A DNA stretch of 64,000 bases from Calliphora vicina (GCF_958450345.1 NC_088782.1:39918501-39982500); one strand, 5' to 3'; shown: positions 31,055-43,389, counted from the stretch's first letter. The notes: generated from the letters alone by a model not told the origin. Made by a program: numbers and translations.

Positions 31055-33218
31055 TCGAGCCCTTAGCGCCAAATTATCGTAAGCGACATTTTTTAAATTT
31101 TTGTTTTATTGCAGAAATTGAAATTTTATGGACCGACTGATGTTTTAGCGTTCTCAGAATATCAAAATTGTTAATAACATCAAAAATATAGGGGGTAAGA
31201 TTTTATCGTAAGTCAATGTTTATATTTCACAGTAAACAAATTTTATCGTAAGCGACACACAGTGGTATAGAAAAACAAGTAAGAGAGTTATATTCGGTTG
31301 TGTCGAATCTTATATACCCTTCACCAAATTACACTTAAAAATTGTTTTTAAATATTCCAAAATCCAAATTTTTTTTAATGTTTTAAAATTTTTTTTTTTC
31401 CAAATTGTTTTTTAATTTTTTTTAAAAAAAGTTTTTTCAAATTTTTATTTTTAAAATTTCTTTAATTATTTTTTTTGGAAAAAGAATTTATGACAAAAAA
31501 AAATTCGGGTTAAAAAATATTTTTTTCCGATTTTGACCCATTGTATGTCCAACTTACTATGGTCTTATATACTTCGTTGCAAAGGTCTTTGAAATATCTA
31601 TCATTAGATATCCATATTGTCTATATTAATGACTTAGTAATCCAGATATAGGCCAAAAATAGGTCAAAAATCGAGGTTGACCTAGTTTTTTCCTTATATC
31701 TCAGCCATTTGTGGACCGATTTTCTCGATTTTAAATAGCGACCCAGCCGGAGATATGGGTGTATGAATCGTGTATGTAAGTTATTTGGGGGCTTCGGAAA
31801 GTTGATTTCAACACACAGACGGACATGGCTATATCGATTCCGCTATCTATAACGACCCAGAATATATATACTTTATGGGGTCGCAAATGAAAAATGTGGA
31901 AATTACAAACGGAATGACAAACTTGCCACTCATGGTGAAGGGTATAAAAAGAGGGAAATAAATCTGTAACTTCTAAATGTTTAGATTAGTTTGAATGAAA
32001 TTTCACATGCGCAAAGAAGAAGTGTTGTCGAGTTTAATTTTTGAACGTGGACCTCATGGGCCCACCAGGTGCGCGGCCAATGGCCCTCAAAGTAGGACAC
32101 CTCGGGTTTGTTATATTTTTAAAACGATATTATTTCTTGGTTTGAGTTCCGATTTCAAAAACATTATACATGTTGAATCTTCTCATCGAGCACTACAAAA
32201 AACCTCGTAGCTATCAATTATATCTTATAGGTTAGGAGATATTCGCATTTGAAAATTAAATTTTCCACATTTTTACCCACCCTACTCCAGCTTTTTGATA
32301 ACAGCGTATCCAAATATTTCCCGATTTTCTCCAGTTTTCCTTTATTGGACTAAGAACACACGTATGTGTCAAATTAAAAAAGAATTGTTTAAAAGTAATG
32401 CCTAAGTCCAAAGTTATATGCATTTGAATTTAAAAAATTTTAAAAAGGCTATTTTTCGCTAATTTTTTGGGAAAAAAGAACTTTTTTTCTTTTTGAGTTA
32501 TAGCAAAAAATTTCTAAGAGGATGTATAAGGAATTTCTATTTTCTGAAAGCTAAGTTCTCATAAAATATTTTAAAGGAAAACTAATCTCAAAATTTTTGT
32601 TACCGAGGGGACCAGGTTCTTTCAAAAAACACCTATTTTGTATGTAAAATAAAGTTTTAGTTCAAAAATTCTCAAATCGCATATCCGATATCAAAATATA
32701 ATAACCGCATATAGGTGGCTCAATATGTTTCTAATTATTTTGTAAGGGGTCCCGATAACCCCGACCCTGGTATGGATATTATAGCCAAAAAAAACTAAAA
32801 ATTTAAATTTTTTGAATTTTTCGACACTTTTTTGGGAATTGCGGGATTGCTGATAATAAATTTCAAAATTCGTTTTTATTTTTACATTTTAAATAGAAAA
32901 ATCTACATAACTGTGAAATTTCATTAAAAACTATTTATAAATAAAAATTTAATTTCAATTAGAAAAATGTTTATCTATTCAAAAATTCAATAAAAAAGAA
33001 TTTTTTGTCATATTTTTCTATAAAGTATTCCATGAATTTTTAATTGTCAAAAGTTATAAATGTTTTTGAAAAATAGATAAATAGCTTGAACGAAATTATA
33101 TTATATCGCATCATAAGATTTTTAATTCTATGTATAAATTTCAAAATAATCAAATAAAAACCTTCTCCTGTAAAATTTGTGTGTTGTCGCATACGATAAT
33201 TTGGTGCTAAGGGCTCGA
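31055..33218 (+). mobile_element. GAGCCCTTAGCG TIR element, third layer
   Basis: Left end TCGAGCCCTTAGCGCCAAAT continuing TATCGTAAGCGACA; right end (complement) TCGAGCCCTTAGCACCAAAT continuing TATCGTATGCGACA. TA flanks it on both sides (31,053 and 33,219), inside the T7 sequence ACTTATATATACCC. Net length is about 1.49 kb without the nested T8. No transposase frame, so non-autonomous. Internal TTATCGTAAG words near the left end may be transposase sites. A second copy enters the window at 1-338. Confidence 0.78.
31273..31949 (+). mobile_element. T-type element T8, innermost layer
   Basis: AACAAGTAAGAGAGTTATAT, CGGTTGTGTCGAATC at the start; TCTATATTAATGACTTAGTA block; ACAGACGGACATGG; end GCCACTCATGGTGAAGGGTA, TAAA. 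It sits inside the 31.1-33.2 kb element, whose other copy (1-338) lacks any insertion at the matching point. Confidence 0.75.
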
Positions 33219-33495
33219 TATATACCCTTGCCACTCATGGCGAAGGGTATAAATAGGTCAAAAATCGAGGTTGTCCTAGTTTTTTTCCTATATCTCAGCC
33301 ATTTGTATGCCGATTTTTTCGATTTTAAATAGCAACCGAGCCTGATGAATTAACGATATAAAGTTGTTTTCAACATACACATTTACAGATATTTATAACG
33401 CTCCTGCTTGGACTTGCAAATGAAAAATTTAGAAATTACAAACGGCATGACAAATTTATATTTATTCCCTTGCCACTCATCGGGAAGCGTATAAA

Positions 33496-34744
33496 AATAC
33501 TCTCCATTCTATTTAAACAATCGAGTACGAATACAGAACAAAAAACTTAACTTCAAGTAACTGTTGCATTTTTCCCCAACACACAATAAAATTCAATTTG
33601 GTTGTTTGTGTTTTTTCTTCCCTCCTCCTAAACCTCCCCACATGTTTTCCACATGATAAATTATACAAAAAAACCAAGGAATTCCCTTCCACACATATTT
33701 CCAACGACCACACTTAAATACACAAAAATTTAAGGTGTGGGGGGCGGTAGCAGGGTAGTGTAGAGCATGAAGCATGAAGGTTTGAAATAATAAAAAAAAA
33801 ACAATTCACTTTTCATTTAACAATCCTTGAAAGACTGTAATATTCATCCTTTTATCCGGTGTATTGTAGCAGGGTGTGTTCAGGATTACACGAGGACCCT
33901 CTTCATATGCGCGTAACAATTTGTTTTGTGTTCAAATACTAACACAACAGCAACTTGATGGTTGCAAAAATTAATTATAATTTTTTTTTAGTTTTTTTTT
34001 AGATTTTTGTTAAAAGGTTTGGTTATCATTTGTTATATTCTTTTGTTATTTTCCTTGTGTTTTTAATAAAAATTAAAAAAAAAAATGTATGAATGAATAA
34101 AATGTTACACAATGAACCTTAGAAAAAAACAATAGCAAAATATGTTTCATTAAATTAAGGAAAAGTGTTATGAAATAATTGACAGTTTCTTTAATGAAAA
34201 GCAACAGTTCAGTGTAAATCTTGTTTTAACAGGACAACAGCTTGACAACAGTAGAGAATAAAACAAACAAAATTACTACTAAACATGAATTTAAAAAAAA
34301 TTTAAAAACTATTGGTGCAATTGCAAAATTTTGTATGTGAAAATTGTGGAGAAGAATCCTATAATTATACAGAAAACTATGTAAAGGCCTACTATGGATG
34401 TCAAAATATGGCTATATATTTGTTAAAAAATAAATTCCACAGTTAACTAAAATTACGCTCCTCCAGAGAATATACATAGTTGTGGTAAACAGAACCTAAC
34501 AACATATTATTATAAGAACTATGATTGTGGTCCAAACATATTATGATCAATAATTGCTAAAAACAAATATCATATTATGATCAAATATAGTCGTAATATC
34601 ATTGCCATGCTCTGAATTAATCTATGACCAATATGACCCAAAGAATTCACATTATGATCCAATGAAATCATATTACGATCCACAGTAATCATTTTATCAT
34701 TTAGGTTATTTTTGGAAATACAAAATTTTATTTTAAAAGGTTTT
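33496..34744. other. Non-coding stretch with short CATATTATGATC words
   Basis: Contains C-rich strings near 33,620 and imprecise repeats of ATATTATGATC / ACATTATGATCCAA at 34,540-34,700. No gene or element ends are seen. The overlapping minus ORFs at 33,513-33,775 are not supported. Confidence 0.35.
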
Positions 34745-36892
34745 AGGGCAACAAAATTGAAATAGAGGCTTTTTATGCAACTACACAATTTTGATGTATT
34801 GTGGTTCCAGTAGTACAAATATGGATCAAGTTTCAAATTCTATGGAGAGATTTTTTTTTAAATATTCTCACGAATTGTGAATAAATTCGAAAAATATCCA
34901 TAGGTTTTTATGATCGATATCTCATTTTGTTCACATAACATGTGGATTTCGGAAACTATGGATTACATTAACAACTCAATTTAATGTATATAAAAAACAA
35001 AAAAATTTTTGTGAAAGTGAGCGAATTCATTTAATTGTGAATAAATTCAAAAAGATTCAATGGATTTTTATAATCGATACCTCATTTTATTCCTATTACA
35101 TGTGGCTTTGGGATAAAGCAATAAATCTAAACAATTTCAGGCGATTTCAATTTTTCATGATTTCTTAAAAACAAAAAAATTATGCAATTTTCGAGTAAAA
35201 AATATATTTTTTGCCTCAAATTGTTATTAAACTCCAAAACTTTGCAAATAGCATGGGGAAAATGCCTTCAAAATTAAATCAATCTAAAGAGGAACATTAA
35301 CCACTCAATTTTATGTATATTAAATAAGAAACTAAATTTTTTGTGAAAATGAGCGAATTCACTTAATTGTGAATAAATTCAAAAACAATGCAATGATTTT
35401 TGTGACCGATATCTCATTTTGTTCCTATTACATGTGCCTTTGCGATAAAGTAATAAATCTGAACAATTTCTGACGTTATCGATTTTTCATGATTTTTTTA
35501 AAACAAAAAAAATTTTTATTTTCACGTAAAAAATATATTTTTTTTTCTTCAATTTGTTATTATAACTCCGACACTACAAAGCCGATTGAAATGCAATATA
35601 TGGGTGAAAATTTATACATAGCATGGGGAAAATTTTTTCAAAATTCAATCATTCAAAATAAGCACATTAACCACTCAATTTTATGTATATCAAACAAAAA
35701 ACAAAAATTTTGTGAAAATGAGCTAATTCACTTAATTGTGAATAAACTCGAAAAGAATCAATCGATTTTTGTGATCGATATCTCATATTGTTCCTATAAC
35801 ATGTGGCTTTGCGAGTAAGAAACAAACCTGAACAATTTCTACCGTTTTCGATTTTTCACGATTTTTTTTTTTAAAAAAATTGCTATTTTCATGTAAAAAA
35901 TATATTTTTTGCTTCAATTTGTTATTATAACACCGAAACTACTGAACCGATTGAAACGCAATATATATGTGAAAACTTGTACATAGCAAGGGGAAAATGC
36001 TTTTAAAATTCAGTCATTCGAAAGAAGAATATTAACCACTCAATTTTATGTATATCAAACAAAAAACTAAAATTTTGTAAAAATGAGCGAATTCACTTAA
36101 TTGTGAATATATTCCAAAATAATCCATAGATTTTTATGACCGATATCTCATTTTGTTCCTATAACATGTGGCTTTGCGATTAAGAAATAAATCTGAACAA
36201 TTTCTACCGTTTTCGATATTTTATGAATTTTTTAAAACAAACAAATTTGCTATTTTCACATAAAAATTATATTTTTTACTTCAATTTCTTATTATAACTC
36301 CGGAACAACGGAGCCGATTGAAACACAATATATTTTTAAAATTCAGTCATTCGAAATTTATGTATATCAAACAAAAAACAAAAATTTTGTGAAAATGAGC
36401 GAATTCACTTAATTGTGGATAAACTCGAAAATAATCAATGGCTTTTTGTGATCTATACCTCATTTAATTCCTATTACATGTGGCTTTGCGATTAAAGAAT
36501 AAATCTGAACAATTTCTACCGTTTTCGATTTTTCATGATTTTTTTAAAACAAAAAAAAATTGCTATTTCCACATAAAAAATATATTTTTTTTCATAAATT
36601 TGTTATTATAACTTCGAAACTACTGAGCCGATTGAAACGCAATATATGTGTAAAAATTTGTACATATCATGGAGAAAATGTTTTCAAAATTCAATCACTC
36701 AAAAGAAGAACATTATCTACTCAATTTTATGTACATATCAAAGAAAAAACTAAAAATTTGTTAAAATTAGCGAATTTATTTAATTGTGAATAAATTCGAA
36801 AAGAATCCATAGATTTTTATGATCGATATATCATCATTTTGTTGCTATTATATGTGGTGTTGCAATAAAATAATAAACCAACGAATCATCAT
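34745..36892 (+). repeat. Fold-back-like element P1: TIR plus tandem about 366-bp repeats
   Basis: The left end GGGCAACAAAATTGAAATAG is followed by TGATGTATTGTGGTTCCAGT and AAATTCTATGGAGAG, then a direct array from about 34,870. Each monomer carries GAGCGAATTCACTTAATTGT, ATCGATATCTCATTTTGTTC, CATGTGGCTTTGCGAT, TGATTTTTTTAAAACAAAA, ATTATAACTCCGAAACTACT and GCATGGGGAAAATG. About six units, some shortened to about 310 bp. It ends abruptly against mariner M4. ORFs within it are chance. Confidence 0.75.
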
Positions 36893-37315
36893 ATGCCGGA
36901 AGATTTGCTCTATTTCTTTAATTTAAAAAAAGAGCCCATGCCAGCCAGAAATGTTTGAGGACCATGAAGATTGTTGTCAAACTCAACAAGAGCTTGAAAA
37001 TCATTGGGAGCTACGTAAGCAGCAATTACAAAACACAGGATTCATCCAAAAGCTGGGAAATTGTTTACCATACGAATTGAAGCCGAGAGACTTTGAAAGA
37101 CAATTTTGCGTGTCCGAAAAAATGTTGAACGTTATAAAAGAAAATAATTTTTGCACCGAGTCATTACTTGAGATAATAAAGGGATCCATTACAATAATGC
37201 GAAGCGTAAGGTATCGTATGTGAAGCCCGGCCAACCAGTCGAATCGACAAATATCCATGGCGCTAAGGTAGTTTTCTGCATTTGGTGGGAGCAAAGTCCT
37301 ATATATTATGAGCTG
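36893..37315 (+). pseudogene. Mariner transposase N-terminal remnant, copy M4
   Basis: Begins with ATATGCCGGAAGATTTGCTC and reads a mariner start region, then QTQQELENHWELRKQQLQNT (about 36,980-37,040), LKPRDFERQFCVSEKML (about 37,080-37,130), a shifted TRVIT-like catalytic block near 37,150-37,200, and AFGGSKVLYIMSC-equivalent text to 37,315. The first catalytic Asp region is disrupted (ESLLEIIKG in the open frame). The C-terminal half is missing. DNA-binding and dimerisation parts only; dead. Confidence 0.75.
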
Positions 37316-38886
37316 TTCCGAACGCTCATTCATATTTTTCACAAATGTGAAAAATAAGAAGTTTATCAAATTTGTTTGGGGTTGTCTCATAATTATTTTC
37401 ATAACTTTTTTTCACTTAACTGATTTTGCTAGATTTCAATACCAATACTCCCATTAACACGAACTCTGATTATCCGTTAACTAATAGTAATACTGTTGGT
37501 TAAAATTATTTTTGTATGAAAACTGTCTGTATAACTTAGAGTAAATACATAACCAGCCTTTGTGTTACTGGGGGTTAGAGATATAACAAATATTCTGTAT
37601 GTAGGTTGTCTATTTCCACACAGTGTGTATGTAACTGAATTTCAAAAATTGTAAACTTAAAAAATTTATATAAATTGTTATATAATTATCGTGATATTTT
37701 GAGTTTTTATTACACAAAGTACTTAAACCAACACCATATGTAAACCTAAATAAAAACTTAATTATACAACACAAATCTCCAGCCACATAAACGAACCATA
37801 AACACAAACCCACTGCTGAAGTACTTATTCAGATAGAAACTATAATAGTAATTTAATTTCAAACAGCATGTGAGTTTTTCTAACAGATAAATGCTGATAA
37901 CGAGTTTTAATTTTAATTGTAACAACATATAAAATACACAAATTTCCTGAGAATAAAAATAATACAACAATATTATACAATAACAGTGCTTGTTAGCTGT
38001 TTCCTGTTATTCCTATTTACAATAAGTACTTGACGTCATCCAATACAAAACATTAATTCGCAGTAGAACAAACAGCAACAACATAAATTTCACAATTAAA
38101 TTGCTCATATTTACAATTATCTGTTTAATTTAGTTGTTGTTTTAATATGCTGAATACAGGAAATAGCATTCCATTATATTCCTAACCTTTCCATTTCATT
38201 TCATTCATTTATTTATATTATTTAGTTTCATTTGGAGTCCTTTTTCTAATTTCTAACTAGACACACAGCATGTGTAATTCTGGTCTTATTTTTAGTTTTA
38301 ATTTATCTCTAACTTTAACGTTTTTTTTTGGGGAGGGGTGGTCTCTTTGTCAGTTTTATTTATTTTGTTTTTGTTGTTCTAAGCTGTTTTCTTTTTGTTT
38401 TTGGCCATAAACCATATGGTTTTTATTTATGTTTGTGCGTGTGCATTTGTGTTGGCCTTATGTTGAGTTAAATATGGCGACGGCCATGTAGGCGTATGAG
38501 TAATAATCATTAATTAAAATAATAATACTCATGTCGCAGTATTAACATTGAAATCATGATTTACAGCATGTTGCTAATTATTATCAGCGTCGTTTTCGTT
38601 ATAGCGACGTAACGAAAAATTTCGTTAAAAAAATTAATTGGTAAACCTTTACTTCTCTCCTGAATTCAACAATATTTTTTAATGTTTTCCATAGCCATAC
38701 AAAATTTAAAGTTCTCCAGAATTGACTTAAAAATGCGTAATTTTTTCAAATTCCAATTCAAAGGATGACCAAATATTCACAGATCGGGTTGATTAAGCTA
38801 ACCTTTTAGCTGAATTATTTGCAAGTAATTCTCACTTGCCGAAAAGTGATCTACCACTGCCCGAACTCGAAAGAGTATTAGTAACT
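37316..38886. other. AT-rich non-coding stretch, possibly intronic or intergenic
   Basis: No repeats matching the rest of the window. Contains a G-rich word (GGGGAGGGGTGG) near 38,332 and polyT runs. Short ORFs at 37,610-37,970 lack any recognisable feature. Confidence 0.4.
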
Positions 38887-38887
38887 A

Positions 38888-39237
38888 TGCTCTTCACCTT
38901 CGTGAGAAAGGCATATAAGTTTGTCATTCCGTTTGTAATTTCCACAATATAATTTTCCGACCCTATAAAGTATATAAATTCTGGATATTTATAGATAGTG
39001 GAGTTGATTAAGTCATGTCCGTTTGTCCAATATTAAAAAAAAAAAAAAAATAAATTTTAAAAATAAAAAATATTAAAAAAAAATTTGAAAAAAAAAATTT
39101 CCAACAAATTAATAAAACATCTTTGGAAAAAAATAAATTTTGTTTACCTAAAAATATTTAAAATTTTTATTTTGAAGTATAATTTGGTGAAGGTTATATA
39201 AGATTCGGAACAGCCGAATATAGCTCCATTACTTGTT
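38888..39237 (-). mobile_element. T-type DINE-like element, copy T9, internally deleted
   Basis: On plus it begins CTTCACCTTCGTGAGAAAGG, TTTGTCATTCCGTTTGTAAT and GTCATGTCCGTTTGTCC, jumps through an A-rich tract to AATTTGGTGAAGGTTATATA, and finishes ATTCGGAACAGCCGAATATA, CTTGTT. It lacks the middle CTCATATCTCAGCC block. It abuts the LINE fragment. Confidence 0.68.
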
Positions 39238-40316
39238 GCTTTTGGTGTCGGTAATAAGTGCTCTCCATTTATATCGAACTTTCTCAGAGATCGCACTATA
39301 TGAGTTGTTATAACTAGAAGAGATATCATCAAACGAGATCAAAATAAATTTAGGGGTACCGCAAGGCTCCACTCTTTCTCCTACTTTATTTCCTATTTTT
39401 ATAAACGACCTTCTACATCAAACTTCCAACCCTATCTATTATTTTGCATATGACAGCAAAATTTACTATTCATTCAGTTATAGACCAAGTCTGTCAAAGA
39501 TTGGGGCAATAAGGCAAACCATGAATGATTTCGGGATCTTGTAACAATCACTGAATGGCGTCATGCGAATAGGGTTACTTTCAACGCTCGCAAGACTCAG
39601 TGTTGCATGTTGACACAAAAACGAACGCCAGACTATGTTGCTTCATCTGTATTTATGGATGGTGTAAATATTGTGGAATTGGACGCTCTTGGTGTTCTGG
39701 TCTATACACATTTTCCAAGTGTCGAATGAAGCATTCAAGTGTCTCGGTTTTCTGAAACGGTGTAGGAATTACTTCTCTCCATCTGATCTCCTCACTATTT
39801 ACTCCACCTATATCCGACCGAAAATGGAATACAACTCCCATGTATGGGCTGGTGCATCAAAGTCTATGTTGGAGTATCCTCAACCACGTACAGAAGACAG
39901 TAGGGTATCCAACTCTATTGATTTGCTGGAGCACCGACTCAATGTGATGAGTTTTACTATTCTATCGGTACTACAATGGAATATGTTCTGATGAAATTAG
40001 GGAACTTGTTCCTGATACCCTTAGAATTTTACGTAATGCACTTTTTTCATCAAGAACACATCCGTTTGTGGTCGATTGGCCAGTGGACCGCACAACACAC
40101 TACAGTGCAATTCGTTCTTTAGCCGTACTATCCGTATGTGGAACAAACATTCCGCTGAAGTCTTCTCTGTAATTTTCAATGTCGGAAAGTTCAAATCAAA
40201 TGTCCACAAACACTCTCTTTTCTCCCTCCCATAGCCTATTTTCCTAGTTCCAACACAATGCTTTGCATGAGTAGGGGTCATCCCGGGAGTGCTTGTCCAA
40301 GAAAAAAAACAAACAA
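39238..40316 (+). pseudogene. Jockey-like LINE reverse transcriptase fragment, LINE-A
   Basis: Remnant of the ORF2 reverse transcriptase C-terminal half. VPQGSTLSPTLFPIFINDLL (about 39,355-39,415) is RT motif B; YYFAYDS (about 39,437-39,457) is the catalytic motif, where F/Y-A-D-D is expected, so one catalytic Asp is now Tyr. Downstream: EAFKCLGFLKRCRNYFSPSD and YIRPKMEYNSHVWAGASKS (39,740-39,870), DSIDLLEHRLNVMS, ALFSSRTHPFVVDWP (about 40,035-40,080) and NSFFSRTIRMWNKHSAEVFS to a stop at about 40,216. Several frameshifts; the N-terminal RT and endonuclease are absent, i.e. a 5'-truncated copy. It ends in an A-rich tail near 40,316 (AAGAAAAAAAACAAACAAA). The copied RNA is reverse transcribed at the target DNA in such elements. 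Confidence 0.82.
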
Positions 40317-40495
40317 ATAGTAGTCGGACAGGGCACGCTCTCATACTTTTAACAGGTATTTCGTTTGTCATGATGGAATATTACGGTTTCACGTCTGGCC
40401 AAATATTCTGGGCGATTTTCGACCAATGCTCGCTTCAAACGAATCAGTTTCATTCAGTACAGGTTCCCTGTGAAGGTTTGGTCATATTTCAGCAG
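40317..40495 (-). pseudogene. Mariner transposase remnant M5, C-terminal side
   Basis: The minus strand reads a mariner block with LKRALVENRPEYLARRETVI (about 40,440-40,390) followed by FHHDK, where the family has HDN, then a degraded part up to the YSPDLAP-equivalent near 40,330. It continues the transposase begun at 41,285-40,975; the two parts are separated by LINE-B. Confidence 0.68.
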
Positions 40496-40950
40496 CTAGA
40501 TCGAGGTCGACCAGGCTCGTATATGAAGCCAGCAGGATGGATTTAAGTATGGAATTCCGAGCAAATAAGGCAAATTGTCTTCTTTATTACAGAACACTGT
40601 ATAATTGGGACACATGCTAGAAGATTGTGCCAACGGTATAGCGACTACTGTAGAAGCTGTCAGAATGAAGAAGAAGAGGAGACTGTGTCTCACATTTTCT
40701 GTCATTGCCCGGCTCTGACAAACCTGAGGAAACGCATCCTCGATCCCATTCCTATCATGCTTGAATGTGCTATCAAGGATGAACCAAAGATGAATCTACG
40801 CTTTCATCAGGGAATCTGGTTAGTTAAACTAGGAGGCAACGGAAGTATTATAAATATCCTGCTGTTTACCACTTGAGTATCACAATGGGATCAATCTGCA
40901 ATGGACCCAAGTGCGCTGCTTGACGAGCGGTTGCTCTTTGTACCTAACCT
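40496..40950 (+). pseudogene. LINE 3' end with RT zinc-binding region, LINE-B
   Basis: A second, different non-LTR element. The frame at 40,600-40,880 reads THARRLCQRYSDYCRSCQNE, EEEETVSHIFCHCPALTNLR, matching the Cys/His cluster (C-x2-C ... H-x3-C-x-C-P-A-L) near the ORF2 C-terminus of RNaseH-containing LINEs of the R1/LOA/I type. The coding end is LGGNGSIINILLFTT, then a stop and a short 3' UTR with TTTGTACCTAACCTAA. Only the last approximately 450 bp remain (5' truncation). Confidence 0.75.
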
Positions 40951-40969
40951 AACTTTTACTCCCAACAAA

Positions 40970-41290
40970 TATAGATACTTACCTTAGCGCCATGGATATT
41001 TGGTTTTGATATCGATTTGGCTGGATGGCCAGACTTTACGTACGATCTCTTAGGCTTCTGGTTATCGCAAATACAAGTTCATAGCAAGTAATGATTCGTT
41101 GCTAAAATGATTTTCTTTTATAGCACTCAACCATCATTTCGAACAATGCAAAATCTCTTTTAACGTCTCTCGTCTTCAATTCGTATGGTATGGAATTTCC
41201 TTTTGGATGAATCCAATGATTCTACAAGCTCTTTTTGAGTTTACAACAATCTTCATGGAGTAATACCCCTCCAATTCTTGGTCTTCAAAC
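40970..41290 (-). pseudogene. Mariner transposase remnant M5, N-terminal side
   Basis: Read from 41,290 down: FEDQELEGLLHEDCC-like text, the helix-turn-helix, NWVPYELKTRD-like region, FLATNHYLL-type catalytic block (first Asp area, shifted), RSYVKSGHPAKSISK and NIHGAKV ending at about 40,980. It contains a deletion of roughly 30 bp and several shifts. Together with 40,495-40,317 it forms one broken copy. Confidence 0.72.
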
Positions 41291-42990
41291 TTCTAAAATT
41301 CTCCAATATTTTTTAGTTTTCTCTTTTTGAGACACCCTATCGTTACCAAAAGATTTTGCTACAACGTTTTATATTCATAAACTAAGTGCTTTTCATTTTG
41401 CTTTCACTATCAAAATTCTTATGTTAGAAAATCATTCCTCATTTATCAAAAAACAAACCAAAAAAAAAAAACGATTTGTCAATCCTTTACTCAACTGAAA
41501 AACTATAATTATACTGGCACAAATGTTTATTTATTACAATATCTAAACAAAAAGAAAGAATGAAAGAAGGATTGAACAACCAACCAGTAAAACCCAGTTG
41601 ATGAAAAATCTTTTAAAGTAAGAGAGATTAAATAAACTATTTTGCCGTCAACTTTGTTGGCAAAATAAGTAATTAATCTTAATTAAATTCAGTTTTTTTT
41701 TGTTAGTTAGTTCTTTTCACTTTTCAATGTTGCAAATGAAAGCAAAAATGTATAAAAAAAAAGAAAATGAAAACTTTCTGCAACATACTAACTAGACTTT
41801 GAAACTTACGCACCAGCTGTTGCTACTGTACGCAACTATAAAAAAATAAAAGAATTGTAAAGAACTAAAAGGGGGGAAATAAAAGGAAAATAAAACTAAA
41901 TTATTAAGAAAGTCAGTTAATTACTGAAATTAAAGGTATAAATTGTGAAAAACTTTATGGGAAAATGGGATTAAATTGAAATGTTAAAAACTGAACAGTA
42001 GTCTTCTAAAGAACACTTAATCCATGAAATAATGTTCGCACACAAAGTAGTTCAAAACAAGAGAACATTTGATTCGTTGGCTAAATTGGATATCTGGTCT
42101 GGTTACCTTTGGAAAAGTTCTCAAAAGCAAATTCCAAATATGGATCAGTCTTTACCATGTTAGAAACTAACAATAAACTCTTAAATTGAGGGCTCGATTT
42201 ACAACTGATTAGCTATTTTCTACTGTAAGCAAATACTATGCCTTATTAAAAAATCTCTACAACTACATATAAATTGTAACGTTTAAGAAACTCTCACACA
42301 CATCGTTACCCACCTCGTATCACTTTTATTAAAGTCCCTAAACAAATGCTCACTCACACACACTCTTATTTCTTGCGCCTAAAAATAGACTATTTTTATT
42401 ATTTTTACTGACGCTTTTTTGCGTCTTTGTTTTTCTAACCACAATAATAGCATTTTTTATTTTATTTTTGGCCTTTATTTTCTTATAGCATAAATTTAAA
42501 GGTGTTTGTTGGCTTGTTTATTTTTTCTTTCTATTTTTATCTTTTTAAGGTTGCCTTAATAAACGGAAAAAAGGTGTGTGTTTTTTTAAAGCAAAAAAAA
42601 AATGGAAAAAAGTTAAGAAACATGTCAATGTAACTGTTTTTTGTTTGTAATTGATGTTGTTTTTGTCATCAGTTCCATTTTTTTTTATTATTATCAATTT
42701 TTATCATGTCACATTATTGTTGCGGTATCATGATATAAACAGCCCAGAAAAATGATTGATCGACTTTGTTGACATTAAAGGCCTTTTTTGCAATCAAGGT
42801 CTTATTTTTTATTTTATTTGTAATAAATGTGTTTACGCAGGCATTCTCATTGATAGTAGTTTTAAAGGGGAAATGAGAAATGTACTCGTGTATTATAAAA
42901 TTCGCAATTTTTCATAAAATGTTATTGTTCATGATGTGAACAATATAGGACAAACTGTGGAAAAAATTCGAGGACCTGAAACTTTTCAGA
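41291..42990. other. AT-rich non-coding stretch
   Basis: No repeat or gene recognised; polyA and polyT runs, and TTTTTTATTTTATTTTTGG-type words. The 64-codon ORF at 42,936-43,130 includes PLPLYSPAYINVYL, superficially like a mariner YSPD block but without surrounding support; a very decayed mariner tail is possible. Confidence 0.35.
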
Positions 42991-43389
42991 TATTTATTAA
43001 GAATGAATTTTCACAAAAGGGTACACACATAATTTCAATGGCAAAAATCCATGAATTTAGCTACAAAATGCTCCCTCTTCCACTCTATTCTCCGGCCTAT
43101 ATCAATGTTTATCTATGTTTTGAAGTATGAATATCTATATGGTAAAACAATTGAGATATATGTAATTTAGTAAAGCAGTAAAATATTAAAAAAAATTAAC
43201 GATAATATGATTCAAAATTTTTTGAACTTCTGGCGTTTCTGTCGAGAATACGAAATGTCCAATTGAAAACCCATTTGTATTGGAGGAGAGCAGATTTTCA
43301 GCTTCCGAAAAAATTTCGTTTTTTCAAATTCTGAAGATATCAATTTTTATAATTTTGTCCACCTAGATTTTGATTTGGAACCACAGTGC

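Larger units (their letters stand above)
30372..33252 (+). mobile_element. T-type element T7, second layer
   Basis: The 5' part is 30,372-31,054: AACAAGTAAGAGAGCTATAT, CGGCTGTGCCGAATC, T-rich tract, GAAAGTTGATTTCAACATAT, ending TGACAAACTTATACATA. The 3' end is 33,219-33,252: TATACCCTTGCCACTCATGG, CGAAGGGTATAAA. Split by the TIR element at 31,055. Confidence 0.72.
30143..33495 (+). mobile_element. T-type element T6, outermost layer of a four-level nest
   Basis: The 5' part is 30,143-30,371 (AACAAGCAAAATAAC, ATTCAGCTGTGCCGAAT ... CCAGATATAGATCAAA). The element resumes at 33,253 (TAGGTCAAAAATCGAGGTTG) and ends with GCCACTCATCGGGAAGCGTA, TAAA at about 33,495. The break falls within the consensus GATCAAAAATAGGTCAAAA, with nothing missing, so a clean insertion interrupted it. 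Confidence 0.7.

Noticed and set aside
40900..40960. CCTAACCTAAC as telomere-like repeat
   Set aside because: Only two units within a LINE 3' end; flies of this group are not expected to use short telomeric repeats.
42936..43130. ORF with PLPLYSPAYIN as a mariner C-terminus
   Set aside because: Only a short YSP match; no neighbouring mariner blocks in frame or nearby.
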